DNA from: Hofstenia miamia
Lineage: Eukaryota; Xenacoelomorpha; Acoela; Hofsteniidae
DNA: 64,000 nt
Assembly: GCA_900660155.1 (NCBI GenBank)
Contig: CABFPE010000037.1
Location: 653,855-717,854 of the forward strand
Reading direction: 5' to 3'
The notes under the pieces are model-generated. The model had not been told where the DNA came from. It ran no database searches and saw only the letters and a program-made list of their open reading frames with translations. How positions within the stretch are numbered: the first letter of the stretch is position 1; every line of letters begins with the position of its first letter. Both the position numbers and the translations under genes were made by a program. Of this stretch, positions 23,123 to 35,150 are shown one piece after another.

Positions 23123-24141
23123 CCCTAAACGCATTGAGGTATAAAATGTCAATAATGCACTGAGACGCGGGTCTCCCCCTCTTTTATTTCAAAACTATTA
23201 AAGATAAAGTAATGACCTTTGACACAGTGAAAATACACCTTTGAACTACATCTTTGCTAATTTCCAAAAAACATACGCATTGGTTTCGATTTCATATGCA
23301 AAGAAATTTGTGACGTCACCATTTTTTGGAAAAATAAAGGTGAAAAAGAATTTAAAATAATTTTCATAATTTTGAATAAACTTACTTTTGAATAAATAAA
23401 TTAGAAATATAGTCAATGAATAATATTTATTTATGTTTCAAAAATCAAATACGTAACATAATAATATATTTCAAGGTCACTTTCAAGATCAAAGTTCAAA
23501 AAAGGTAAAAAAAAAAATAATAAGAAAATTCACAGCACATAACCCCTTACCCCACCCCAACGGGTGCAATTTTTCCGTCCGGGATTCAGAATCAATTATT
23601 CTAGTAATTTAGGTCACTTTTTATATTGTATGCAATCATATTTAGTCATTACTGTCTTACTGTATTCAAAATATAGCACCAAATAAAAATTTCATATTTT
23701 TCTTATTTTAAGTTTGACCCCTGGCCCCTCTCCCGATGAAAATATGACACTGATTTTCACCACAGCAACTTGTTTTATAAAACAGACTATTTCTTGTCAA
23801 TATTTTATTGCTACATTGGGCCCAGGGACCACAAACCAATAAAAACTGATTTTAGTACAAAAATATATAGCGATTTCGCCACTGCAAAAAATTTTGTCAC
23901 CCTAACATTTTTTGACAACAATGACCCTTAACAATGATGATTCAATCAATTTAATTACATAAACATATCGATATCTATCAAAATATTGACTATTGTAAAT
24001 GCATGTTGCACCAAAAACCTTTGAAATTTTTGTTAAAATGAGTTTTTTCATATTCCTTTTGAGCTAAAAGGATTAATTTCCAGCAAAGTTATAGACAAAA
24101 AAGAACATGGGAGCGAATCGCCCCCCTCAGTGCGTTTACAG
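23123..24141. mobile_element. piggyBac-like non-autonomous element, copy 1
   Basis: The element opens with ccctaaacgcattgagg and closes with cctcagtgcgtttacag followed by TTAA (24142-24145). The left flank is taaa, a decayed TTAA. The length is 1,019 bp. It shares long stretches with a second copy in opposite orientation at 42923-48838, for example the interior tggtccctgggcccaatgta. Terminal CCC and TTAA sites are the mark of piggyBac transposons. No transposase is encoded. Confidence 0.7.
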
Positions 24142-24149
24142 TTAAGTAT

Positions 24150-27100
24150 TCAAGTACTTGCCTTAGACAACTATGTAAAGTATTATCATTTTTCAGAAGT
24201 AAATAATAAATCTAATTAAAGTGCAGTCATATTTCCAGTTTTGAATATAAATGCAGTTTTGTTTGTGTGTATATATGCAACATGCGTGTGTATTGTGAGA
24301 GTAAGCAACAAAATGAGTGACAATCTATCCCACTTGTTTTCAAAATTTCTTACAAATAATGTTGCACACCACTAATTTAAAGGACCGGTAACCCTACATC
24401 AAAATAAATCGCCATGAAATGCTGCACAGTAACGAAAGAAGAATCTGCTAAAATTTTATAGCATTTTTGCAGTCTAGACTTAAACATTTTACATATGAAA
24501 TTAGAGTGATATGGCTTTACTGTTAACCGTAATCAACAAGTTGTAGGGATAAGCAACACTTATGCAGACTACTTTCAAACAGAAAATGGCATCCCACATG
24601 GAATTCTGCTGGGGCAAAACGGGTAGCAATGATTAAAAGTAAGACAAATGTCATTTTATTGACACCCAACGAATAAAAACATATGTAAAAAACTTAAGTG
24701 AAGAAATATCTGAGGAAGCTTCACCAATTCTACAATCTAAGTCAATGAAGTATTTATGTGGTCAAGAAGACAGAGACTAACTTCAGTGTACTAGTTTTAT
24801 TTTAGATATGCATGCATATGGTAAAACAGATTACATATAAGACAGCTATAACAATTAAAGTTCGAAACAGTACACAACTTAGCAATTCTCTCGAACTACG
24901 ATTGTTTGATAAGCATTTTACAAAGTTTCTTCTTTCCGCAACAATTTACCTATAATAAAAGGGTCAACAAATGTATTAATAAATTTTAAATCAAGGATAA
25001 AGCTTGGAACAGAAGTTCTTCGGAATATTTATTATTATTGAAATTTTCCATTTTTTCGGTTGTATATTGTTTGTAAAAAAATGTATATACGGATTGCGTT
25101 AAATGCATCACTGTAGACATTGTTAAATATGAGGATAAATGCGCAAAAAATAGATTGCAATGAAGCTATTGAAAAGTTACTTTCACAAATATTAACTTCT
25201 GCTGAAACATTGATTCATTCAGCTTTTGTTGTAATAAGACTCAAACTAAAATCTGTTTTAAAACAAAATTGAATTATAATACATTGTTTAGACATCTTAA
25301 GCCCATTTATAAAATATTGATTTGAAACATCTCAAAAAATGCACAAGTAATTTATCGATTCCAAATTGCCATAACTCATTACTTTATCAATTCTCTACTT
25401 ACATAAATTGTTAATTTAAGAAAATATATTTTTCTTATCAACAATCAATAATTGTTCACTCCAGACTAAAATTCATTATCATAAGTATACTAGAATTTTA
25501 AATGAATTATTATTAACTCAACATTTAACAGACGTGTTAAGGGAGACAATAGATTAAAATGTTACTTATGACGATTTTATCAGCCTTAATTCATAAAACG
25601 GATTTTTATTTCTTTTAGCAAAAACGCGCAAGGACTTGTAAATTAAAAAGTATTTCTATATCCATTAAATCCAACTAGAATAATAATTGAGTAACAAAAT
25701 AAAACTGGAAAAAATTTTGATTTTATCAATTTGGGAAGTTGCAATTTTTATATTAACAGAGATCCAGCACTCCAAAAAATTGGAAATTCAATTTTTAAGT
25801 TACTTTTGGCAAAAATGAAAGCTTGAGGAAAAAATGAAAAAAATGAAAAAATGGCCGTTTTGATACACAATTAAAGTTTCAAATGGTGGGGTCTCATATT
25901 TCCTTAAATGAAAACATGAAACATATACTAAGAAATTTGCCAAATGTCTGATTGTTGGGAAGCATTAGCTTATGATTCTTTTTACAAGTTTCTAGTGCAA
26001 CTCAGAAGATGGAAGGTTCGCATTGGAGCTCATCCTCATTTTGATTGTCGCTGCCAGCATTTACAGCATATTGCAAATCCAGAGCGCATACAGATTTGTT
26101 TTTTCTAAAAATACTGAATGAAAAACAATATTGTGGAAATAGCCAAACAATAAGTCATCCGAAGAATAGTATATGCGCTAAATCTGAAAAAACAGCATTG
26201 AAAAATTAAAACAAATTCAGGCATTTGTTGTTTTCAGGGGTGCCCTGCTACTGCTTTAAAACACCCTTGTTTTAAAACGCACTTTAAAACATACTAAACA
26301 GCCATTTTCTCTGCGGTATTGTTTTAAAACAAACTGAAGCACGAGACTGTGCAAAAATTAACATTCGTGCAAGCGTTTCAAAAAAACCTATAAAACAAGT
26401 TATCCGAATAAAAAATGTTTTTCTTAACATTGGTTGATTTTATACATATAAGTAAGTTCCAGCTCATTACTACGCAAACAGAGCAGAATAACGTTTGAAT
26501 TGTGAAAAACAGGTTATCTAGAGTTAAAAAATGAAAAGTTATTTCGATATAAAGGGCATTATGTCTTCATTAGAAGACATTCAGTAACACTCAACACTGC
26601 TACTCCAAAGTTAATTAAACGATACAGCCTTCCAGTATTTTAATACGTAGCGAAATGTCGTACAATATTCTGGGTGATGGTCTTGATAGTAAACATGAAT
26701 GATTTGAATTTAGAAAACGCATTTTCTCAGTAGGAACAAAAGAAAGAAGATAATCGAGAGAAACCCTCACCATCTTTTTGAAGAAATTATTATCTGTGAT
26801 AAAGAACCTGAAACAGTGCATGAAAATGCCAAGCAAAAGCTGGATGAGATCGATGCTGTTTAAAAATGAACGGGAGGTTATTCAAAATTGGCACATTTCC
26901 AGCCAATGTTGCATAGATGAATGGAACGTTTAAAGAGCAGACATCATTGTTTCATGGAAACTGATTATAAAAAATCCTACAGTGGCTCTGACAAAATCCA
27001 TGATACAGAAACGAAAAATGTGATAGTGCTACTTCCCATAACATTTTGACAAACCGATATTAATGTCATTAATGCATAAAATAAATAAGGCTTTCATAGC

Positions 27101-27592
27101 CAATATGTACATTATATTGACCACTTAATCGCATGGTCTTGACCTCGATTCGTAAATGTTCAAGGATTTTTTAACTTAGTTATTATCGACAAGTAAAATT
27201 TTACAACATAGCAGTTGGCTTCTTTTAAGAAGTTCAAGAATCTTAAACAGCGTGCTTAAGCAAGTTGAAAAAAACTGAGAACATTTACGGTAATAAAAGT
27301 TTACCTTTAACGCATACGTCGCTAGTTTGAGGGCAAAGGCAAATGCATGCATAAATTTCATAGGAATTTTAACTTAAGAGATCTTTGCAAAGCGTGTTGT
27401 TCGATAAAATGGATTTCCAATATAGTGTATTCTGGCTTATCGGTTTGTCATATGTTTAGGATGTAAGGCCACATTTTATTGTATTGGAATAGACAAGTTA
27501 TTTCTACTGATATAAAACTAAGCACTACAACATGGTTGAGTTCACTATAATTAAACAAACCGCTGAAAATGCAATTAAAAATGCCATTAGGG
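24150..27592. other. Spacer, nothing recognised
   Basis: AT-rich DNA. A candidate transposon end (caggggtgccctgctactgc at about 26236) has no visible partner. ORFs at 26615-26836 and 27176-27361 (minus) show no motif. Confidence 0.45.
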
Positions 27593-27682
27593 AGTCAACG
27601 TTTGACACATTTCTTTCGAAAAAATGTTTTAATGCATTTTATTTAAAAAAATGAAAAATTTTTGTTTTGCTATATATATATA
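27593..27682. repeat. Direct repeat, copy A
   Basis: About 90 bases starting gtcaacgtttgacacatttc and ending in ttttgttttgc followed by TA dinucleotides. It is repeated nearly unchanged at 27941-28061. Confidence 0.8.
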
Positions 27683-27940
27683 CATATTTTTAGGCTCGAG
27701 TCGAGTTAGACATATTTTTCTAATTGGACTACGTTAAATAAAACTGTGCTACCCTACATAAATATACGACGATATACAACTAAATGATAGAAACCAAACC
27801 TGATTGCTTACGATTTGAGATAAATAGTGGCCGGTCGATGGATATTATAGGCAAAAATTGAAGAAAATTAGATGACATTCAAACTAATATCGGATTGGTT
27901 TCGAGTACTCAAACTCGACTTGAACTTTGAGTACTCGCGG

Positions 27941-28018
27941 GTCAACGTTTGACACATTTCTTTCGAAAAAATATTTTAATGCATTTTATTTAAAAAAAAA
28001 TGAGAATTTTTTGTTTTG

Positions 28019-28061
<43 letters not shown>
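27941..28061. repeat. Direct repeat, copy B, with longer (TA)n tail
   Basis: The same unit as copy A with a few substitutions and a longer TA run (28020-28061). The 258 bases between the copies carry gagtactc and ctcgagtcgagt words that may belong to an inserted MITE. Confidence 0.8.
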
Positions 28062-28064
<3 letters not shown>

Positions 28065-31000
28065 TATTTTTCTGCAAGGAATTTTAAGGAATGCAATCCA
28101 TGTTTAGAAATACTGGTATTTACAAGAGTCTCGCACACATGATTCATTAAAATGAAGCAATTGAAAATATATACTGTCTGAAAAAATTGAGTTTTTAAAA
28201 TTAATTTTTAAAATTAGAATGAGCTGCATTAAAAAAGAAAAATTAACATTAATGCTATTTATATGAACACTTGTAATAATGACAGGCTTTGACTACCATT
28301 GAGATTTGTCTCAAGTGGGGCAGTAAATATTATATCAAATATAGAAAAATAAAAAATGTAACGCGGCATAAATGCATTAGTGTAATTTTAAAAGAAATAT
28401 TTGCGTCATCACTTGAAATGACTAGCAGGCGCTAAGAAAATAGAGATAAATATTTCGCATTGAATTTTAACAGCAAATTGATAAACAAAATACAAGTCAT
28501 AAAAATTGCAAAACAAATTTAAATAGGAGGGAAAATAGGAACCACAATGTTCTCCATTACGAGGCTTGGCTTTTTTCAATAAGAGCAGGGGATATCAAGT
28601 GCTACGTGCGAAGTCCATGGGCTCCGCAAGCCACTTTATTGTTTACTAAATAATTCATAAAAAAGCACCCATAATAGAAAAGCTTCCGCAAAATTTGCAT
28701 GGTGGCTTTAACTAAAATGAAAAACTCACTTTTTAATAGGCAATAGATACATATCGAAAGTGTATATCTATAGGTATGATTGTCATACGTCCATCATCAA
28801 GAATTTGCGAACCGCTGATCTAGAGTAGGAAAGAAAAGGAGAAAGAATTTTCAATATAAATTTCATGTTTCATTGAGAGCACAAATGGAAAATTTACCAT
28901 CCAAACTTTTCAAACAATTTTTTGGGGATGATATAAAATTTGAAGATGAGAAAATGTTGCTCCCATAAGCGTATCAGTGGTGATGTATAAAGGTGAGAGC
29001 ATCGATCAAGCTATCTACCTTACCTTCAAAATTCTAATCAAAATTTTAACCGATGCTAAAAGCTAAATAATCAGCAACAAGTTATAGTAAAACACAATTG
29101 ACGACAAAACCATGCACATGTATTCATAGTTTATACATAAACAAACTTCAGGCCAATTTTTTCAATTTGTCTACAAACTCAAAAACTTAACTGTGCAAAA
29201 ACAAACAGCCTACATGGCTACAATCGTATCGTAACCTAAATACGAAAAAGGTTTTTAAAATAAGCCACAAACGCATATAACTTTGAATCTCACATTAATT
29301 GATTAAAATTTGCATTCACTAAATATTTACATGTGCACTTTGATGTTTAGTCTTTCGTTAAGCAAAGATTGATTAAAGCGCTCTCCGTAAAGGCTTTGTT
29401 TCTAAGAAACTGACAATAATAAGAAAATTGATTCTTTAGTTATGAAAATTGACACAAAAGCTCATTCGAACATTTACAAGCCTTTTCAAATAATATATAA
29501 TTTCAAATTTATCTAAATGCTAGCAACCAAAATGGAAAAACAGTTGATAAGAAATGTGACAAAACCTACAGTTCGACTTTAAACCATGAGCGATTTTTAT
29601 AGCAGAGGTTACTTTAATTAAGCATTTAGGCTTTGAACATTATATAACAAATTAAAAGTCAAACCTTGATTGCTGCTTCAAATTCATTGGAGCTTAATCT
29701 CATAAGCGCAACTTTCTGTGGTTTGAAAAATATCGGAAGGTGATCTTCACGCTTGCACTAAACAAATGTGAGGCACTCGCAGTGAAATGTATATAATGCT
29801 ATGAAAAAATCGTTTTCAACAAAATTAGAAAATATCTTCAAAAAAATTCTGGAATACACGAATATGGCTGCTAAAGTTATATTTTGAAAATTGGCTGAAC
29901 ATAGGTTGAGCAACATTTCAGTGAATGACTATGCAAATGGGCAGATATTTAAACCTAAAGTTTAAAGCAAACCTAAGTTAATACAACTCAAGCGAATTCC
30001 AATTTCCTTTACTAGGATCGATACAACTACTATAGCATATGTGTCTTTGAATCTTTCGGCATCTTTTTCCAGAAGAGAGAGTAGTTTAGAACAGCAATTA
30101 AGATTTTAGTGTTTTTTTGAAATATATGAGGCTCTTTTGGTACTTACGCCTAAAGAAAGAAAAAATTGTCTGATAAATCTTAGCAAATGATCTTTTGTAA
30201 ACTCTACCAAACATTTGCAAGTCATTCTGGGACATCTTGCATATGCTTGGAGATTATTCGCGCCTACCCGTGCCTCAATATTTTCCTTGGAAGAACACAC
30301 ATTTCTCAAATGTTTCTCAGTACCTATTAGGAACAGCTATGACGAATTTTTTTTCTAAGACCTTATTGATAAAGTTCCTCAAGTATATACTAATTTATGA
30401 ATTTACGAAAATGAACTTTTGGCTCTATTCCCACAGCACTTATAGTAAAGCCAGGTTCGTTCTCTACAAAGACTAGAGCTTTATATCATGTATTGTATAC
30501 TTCTGCAGGAAGGTAGATCCTTCGTTGTTAAAATATGTCTTCCCAAGCGTAAACAAACAGATGTTCCATCTAGCGAATTGTAAATTATGGTATTTTCCCA
30601 TTTTATATATTCTGGTCACTTTGTATGTGTTGAAGAGATTTAGTTCGTGAAAACAATATTTGTAAAGAAGAGAATAAATGTCTTATTACTTCTTACTATT
30701 TTTAAATGACCTATTCCAAAATTACAGAATTCCAAAATGAATATTGTCGTTTTACAAAAGGTCAACGATCCCATCAATAAAGTTTTATTGAATAATTTCG
30801 TAAATGTCATATTGTCTTGTTACGTCATCTATGACAATCATTTCGAATAATGCTGACATCCAATATAATTAGGCAGGCATTTAAAATAAACATTTAGTAA
30901 ATATTAGCGAAAGCGATTTCAAAGTACTAAAACTTTGGGAAATTATTGATATGTCGTTTTGTATGCTTGCAAAACGTCTTGAATTTTATAGAATAAATGG

Positions 31001-31170
31001 TGGCGTTTAATTAAATCTCAATTTTCATAAATCACATTATTATATAATGATAACATAAACTTGATCTTAAGCTTGAATTTCGAATTGAAGCACACAACTA
31101 TCAGTTTGAGCACGAAAAAATATTTTTGAAACTGACTTGGCTTGTGAATCTAATATCACTCAAATATTTA
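28065..31170. other. Spacer, nothing firm
   Basis: No exon can be supported. A minus-strand ORF at 30106-30309 (CPRMTCKCLVEFTKDHLLRF) has a cysteine-rich start but no family I can name. Confidence 0.45.
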
Positions 31171-31172
31171 AA

Positions 31173-31580
31173 CTAGAAACCAAGGGAGTAGGAATCGAAG
31201 CAAAGCCACTGGATCGAAATGCTTTGATTTTTCAATATAAGCCTATGATCGTCATTTCTTTGTAGAATTGTGTACTTATTTGGCGCATCAATGGCACTAT
31301 TACAACTGTATTTACATGTGCTCATTGTAAAACATTTCTTCACAGGATTTACCAAACGCTTTATTGAATCAGTTACTCCATATGATAAGTATGTCTTGTT
31401 AATATGTTCATACTGTGTTGACGCCGATGCATAAAATTTATACATATCGAAATCAATTATTATTGTTGATTCGGAACAACTTAGTGACTTAATTGGGACT
31501 ATGAATGGTATTTCTTCCAAATTTGTTACGTAGTAAGGATGGCCTAAAGCAATCAATAAAACAGATATTGAATTCAACAT
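31173..31580 (-). CDS. Unrecognised ORF, possible host exon
   Basis: At 135 codons this is the longest frame in the window not explained by a transposon. It has five cysteines, two possible N-glycosylation sites (NKT, NQS) and a mildly hydrophobic start (LNSISVLLIALG). On the minus strand a polypyrimidine-AG lies within it (ttgattgctttag), so the true exon might begin at about 31543 with GHPYYVTNLEEIPF. The frame ends with a stop after SLGF. I do not recognise the family. It could be an extracellular protein exon, a decayed transposon piece or chance. Confidence 0.35.
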   Translation of the reverse strand: MLNSISVLLIALGHPYYVTNLEEIPFIVPIKSLSCSESTIIIDFDMYKFYASASTQYEHINKTYLSYGVTDSIKRLVNPVKKCFTMSTCKYSCNSAIDAPNKYTILQRNDDHRLILKNQSISIQWLCFDSYSLGF

Positions 31581-31614
31581 ACATCAGCTAAAAACGATTA
31601 CACAAGTTACAAAA

Positions 31615-32030
31615 TCAAAATAAAACTAGTTGGTATACCTGAATCTTCTTCTGACATACTCTCTAATGGAAAACTGTCTCATGATTTTCATCAGGTAAAA
31701 GATGTGGTCTCTTTTCTTAGTTTGTATATCCGAAGAAGAGAAAGCCTACTCGCAAGAATAAACGTCTCAATGAAATATTAACTCTCCTATACCTTACCTG
31801 CTTAGTTCTTTAGTTATTGTGAGTCATATTAACCAAACTAACAAGATTCAATTCCTCCGCTCAAATGAAAGCCTCTGATTAAAAAAGTCCAGCATTGACT
31901 AACGTATAATGAAGCTGAAGTCTCCAATCTATTCAAGAATCTGCAATATAACGTATCTACTGGTGGATGCCAAATACCAACATGTTTGTTCAAGGATTGC
32001 TCAGATTCACTAGGTGGCTCCAAATCGTGC
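31615..32030 (+). pseudogene. Possible LINE ORF1 relic
   Basis: An open stretch at about 31623-31773 reads KLVGIPESSSDILSNGKLSH followed by VKDVVSFLSLYIRRRESLLA. The 'GIPESSS...' opening is typical of the RNA-binding ORF1 protein of CR1/jockey-type LINEs. A second open stretch follows at 31894-32040 (LTYNEAEVSNLFKNLQ). It has the same strand as the reverse-transcriptase relic at 33.8 kb, so both may derive from one element split by the mariner at 32421-33494. Confidence 0.4.
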
Positions 32031-32537
32031 ATCAAATCACATTACAATAATTGAAAACACATCAAACAGTATAAAAATACTTTAAATGCTTTGCTGATTA
32101 CTCTTTTAAGTAAGCGGTTTCTTATTTACCACAATAGGACACTGCAATCCTTGTATGACCTTATAACATAAGTGAAATACATTAATTCAATTCATACGAT
32201 ATGGAACGACTTCTGAAATTCAAAACTACATTTCATACGTTACAATATACTGCACATAAATACGATATTTTTATCATTGCAATATCAGAAGATGACGGTG
32301 AAATGGGAGTCTCTGATATTGAGGAAGACAGTAAATTTACTATGGTTCAGAGTAATCATTTATGTGCTATATTGTAACTTTTGTTGTAAATCTATATGAA
32401 CGTTAGTGTTTCACGAAATACAGGGTGGCCCATAAGTTTGTATACAGTTAATACAAATATTTAAATAACAAGAAATAGTGAATTAAGCACAGCATAAACA
32501 ACAAAAAAAACATAAAAAACAAACAGTATGTATTCAA

Positions 32538-32914
32538 AGATTAAGACAAATGTTCAAATTGCTTTCCTTCATTGGTAACGCATTTTTCAAGACGATGTTC
32601 AACACCACGACATACCTTGGAACACAGCTCTTTGTTTTCCGTGATACGATTGAATGAATCAGTTATGTATTGTTTCATTTCCGGAACAGATGTAGGCTTT
32701 CTGCCATAGACATCATCTTGTCCCTTATGCGATAGAGCGAAAAGCGTGTAGGTGCCCTGCCCATGTCTTCTGGCCAGTTGCTAATGACGGTTGCTGCATT
32801 CTCATGCTTCCACCATAATTTGATTGCACATTTGCGCTGCTCGAAATTTAATCTTGACTGCATTTTGTGAAGAATAACTGAAACAAAGGTGAATGAACTG
32901 TCTGAATACAACAC
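32538..32914 (-). pseudogene. Mariner mini-transposase, copy 1
   Basis: It begins at MQSRLNFEQRKCAIKLWW, the DUF4817-type helix domain, to about SLYRIRDK. In the +1 frame it continues directly with DDVYGRKPTSVPEMKQYI, then the normal mariner C-terminus (KCVTNEGKQFEHL). The DDE core is therefore deleted, and the joint is out of frame. The likely start is the second Met, at about 32863. Confidence 0.75.
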
Positions 32915-32962
32915 ATTAATAATGTTTACTGTCCGCTGATTGGTTAGAATAATACTGTTTGT

Positions 32963-32963
32963 N
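32963..32963. other. Single-N assembly join
   Basis: One undetermined base separates two near-identical 440-bp copies of the mariner interior. The text before it ends aatactgtttgt and the text after begins caaacagtatgt, which is where copy 1 also began. Confidence 0.9.
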
Positions 32964-33361
32964 CAAACAGTATGTATTCAAAGATTAAGACAAATGTTCA
33001 AATTGATTTCCTTCATTGGTAACGCATTTTTCAAGACGATGTTCAACACCACGACATACCTTGGAACACAGCTCTTTGTTTTCCGTGATACGATTGAATG
33101 AATCAGTTATGTATTGTTTCATTTCCGGAACAGATGTAGGCTTTCTGCCATAGACATCATCTTGTCCCTTATGCGATAGAGCGAAAGGCGTGTAGGTGCC
33201 CTGCCCATGTCTTCTGGCCAGTTGCTAATGACGGTTGCTGCATTCTCATGCTTCCACCATAATTTGATTGCACATTTGCGCTGCTCGAAATTTAATCTTG
33301 ACTGCATTTTGTGAAGAATAACTGAAACAAAAGGTGAATGAACTGTCTGAATACAACACAT
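32964..33361 (-). pseudogene. Mariner mini-transposase, copy 2
   Basis: It repeats copy 1 (helix domain plus C-terminal tail, same internal deletion and same out-of-frame joint), with only a handful of base differences over about 440 bases. The copy starts right after the single N, so it may be the other haplotype or an overlapping contig and not a true tandem duplication. Confidence 0.7.
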
Positions 33362-33769
33362 TAATAATGTTTACTCTCCGCTGATTGGTTAGAATAATAC
33401 TGTTTGTTTTTTGTTGTTTATGCTGTGTTTAATTCACTATTTCTTGTTATTTAAATGTTTGTATTAACTGTATACAAACTTATGGTCCACCCTGTATATA
33501 TACATATAAATGTATAGAATAGATGAATATAAAATGTTTATCAATCAAAAGGTCACCTTTACTTCAAACGAACGGTCTTAAGAATTAAAATCTTCAAGCA
33601 AGAAAAATAATCATGCTAAGCACAGAGTCCGCCTACCCGACCCATGCCCGTACAGTTTTGCCTGGGGTCGATACGGCCCCTACCCTACTAATCCAATGAT
33701 AACTGTCCTTAGTTGAATCGATGACTTGCATCATATGATTGTCTTTACTCAATCTACTAAAACCAAAAA

Positions 33770-34160
33770 TTGGGGTTATCAATGCAAAAAAAATTGATGT
33801 AGACGTATCTCAAGGTTAGCCAATGAATGGTCCCATTTTCATGAATTATACTAATGATCTTGGCATTATTTATGTTGCAAAACGCCAAGATGTTTATCCA
33901 GTTGATACAATGATTTTATCAGTGTTTAAAGAAACTGCTGTTCAAAATGTTGGTAGTTTTTCGGAGCTAAATAATCTCATGTAAATTACAAGTAAATCTA
34001 AAGAAGAGACTTTTTACGGAAGAATAGTGACTTTCTACAAAATATTGAAACTCCTGTTATGATTGATGGTATTACTGCTCCTGCAGTAAGTAATCATAAA
34101 TATGTCGGATTTCATCTCGATTTTGATAAGAAAACACAAAAACACATCTTTAATTTGTGA
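33770..34160 (+). pseudogene. LINE reverse transcriptase relic (right part)
   Basis: A frame with one stop reads VDVSQG, stop, PMNGPIFMNYTNDLG, a match to the RT block GVPQGSxLGPxLFxxYxNDL. It is followed by VYPVDTMILSVFKE, where YPVD stands for YADD. After a frame change, PVMIDGITAPAVSNHKYVGF appears at about 34053-34115. This matches the post-catalytic KYLGxxLD block (KYVGFHLDFDKKTQKH). Several lesions show it is dead. Confidence 0.62.
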
Positions 34161-34164
34161 CTGT

Positions 34165-35100
34165 ACGTGCAAGTAGTCTCCATATTCTCATAAATCTGAT
34201 AGAGGCTAAATAAGCAGTAGCTTAGAGATTCAGTATACTAATACAATTTAATGTGTCAGGGATAAGGTACGAGTTTGGATGCATCACCTCAAGCAGGTCA
34301 ATTGCGGAGCTTCATAACGGAGTTGTCGGTTCTCTTTGGATGTATTCACTTAGAGTGTGAACTCGGAGTGTCTTCTTGATCTTCTGGTATAACTGTGCAT
34401 CAGACAACTTGATGTAATTTTCAAAATAAAATGTTCAGTTACCCGATTCCATGGTTGGCGCCAATAGCACCTTTGTTACCTAAGTCTGGATTTAGATGAC
34501 CATTTATCACACTGGTGGAAAAGGTACTAATTTTGACCACATCCTCCATACAGGAAAGCCAATAGAAAAAAAATATTTCTCTTGACTATTTTTCATAAAG
34601 TAGCAATATTTTTCGTTCCAAAGGCTTTGAACTATCTCGCTACTCAGGAATTTATGAATTTATACTTAAAATATCATTAATCAATTATACTCAAATACAA
34701 AATACAAGCTTTGAAAACTTTAAAAACCTAGTTTTTGGATGAGAATATATGACGTTGAATTTACAATTGTTTTGAACTCTATAGCATCACAGTTGTTAAC
34801 ACTATATGTTCTAAGTTTAGTAGTTTTATATTTTTTCACACTCACAATAAAAATATTTTGAAAAAAATTATAAGAAACGAACGTAATGCAAGTTTACTGA
34901 AGGAGAGTTACTTTCGTTATAATTTTAAAAGAAATTAATTCATTAACTCTCGTTTCTGATGCGGAAATGAAAAGAGCAAATCTTCAAATAATATTCTAAG
35001 AGCGAGGGATAATGCACTTACAATATGTGGACTGTATTTGCCGTGCTTGTTGAAAACGACCACTTCAATGTCAGTAATGCCCGTTTACCAATTTAAAAAA
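34165..35100. other. Spacer with a doubtful LTR-like end
   Basis: No gene is seen. A stretch around 34252-34470 ends ...gattcca followed by tggttggcgccaatagc, which resembles an LTR end with a primer-binding site. No second LTR or internal domain supports it. Confidence 0.3.
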
Positions 35101-35150
35101 TCAGAACTACAGTATTTTTTGACAAAATGAAATCGTAAAAAAATCTAGAA

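Larger units (their letters stand above)
32421..33494 (-). mobile_element. Mariner deletion derivative with ~90-bp inverted repeats
   Basis: Ends: cagggtggcccataagtttg on the left, cagggtggaccataagtttg on the right (reverse complement). The match continues for about 90 bp with only a few differences, and TA flanks both sides (32419-32420, 33495-33496). Inside are two near-identical tandem copies of a mini-transposase on the minus strand, separated by a single N (32963). Each copy fuses the DNA-binding helix domain to the enzyme's tail and lacks the catalytic core. Confidence 0.85.

Noticed and set aside
27594-28061. CRISPR-like direct repeats
   Set aside because: Just two 90-bp units in a eukaryotic AT-rich setting; no array, leader or cas genes.
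30106-30309. Cysteine-containing minus ORF that might be a DNA-binding fragment
   Set aside because: One short motif-like stretch only; no splice signals or neighbouring coding text support it.
31894-32035. Plus-strand text NVSTGGCQIPTCLFKDC, resembling the start of a beta-1,4-galactosyltransferase domain
   Set aside because: The obligatory following VAIIxPxRNR motif is absent, and the frame stops soon after. A LINE context on the same strand is more likely.
34252-34470. Possible solo LTR followed by tRNA-type primer-binding site (tggttggcgccaatagc)
   Set aside because: There is no second LTR, no polypurine tract and no adjoining gag/pol text, so the match is too short to rely on.
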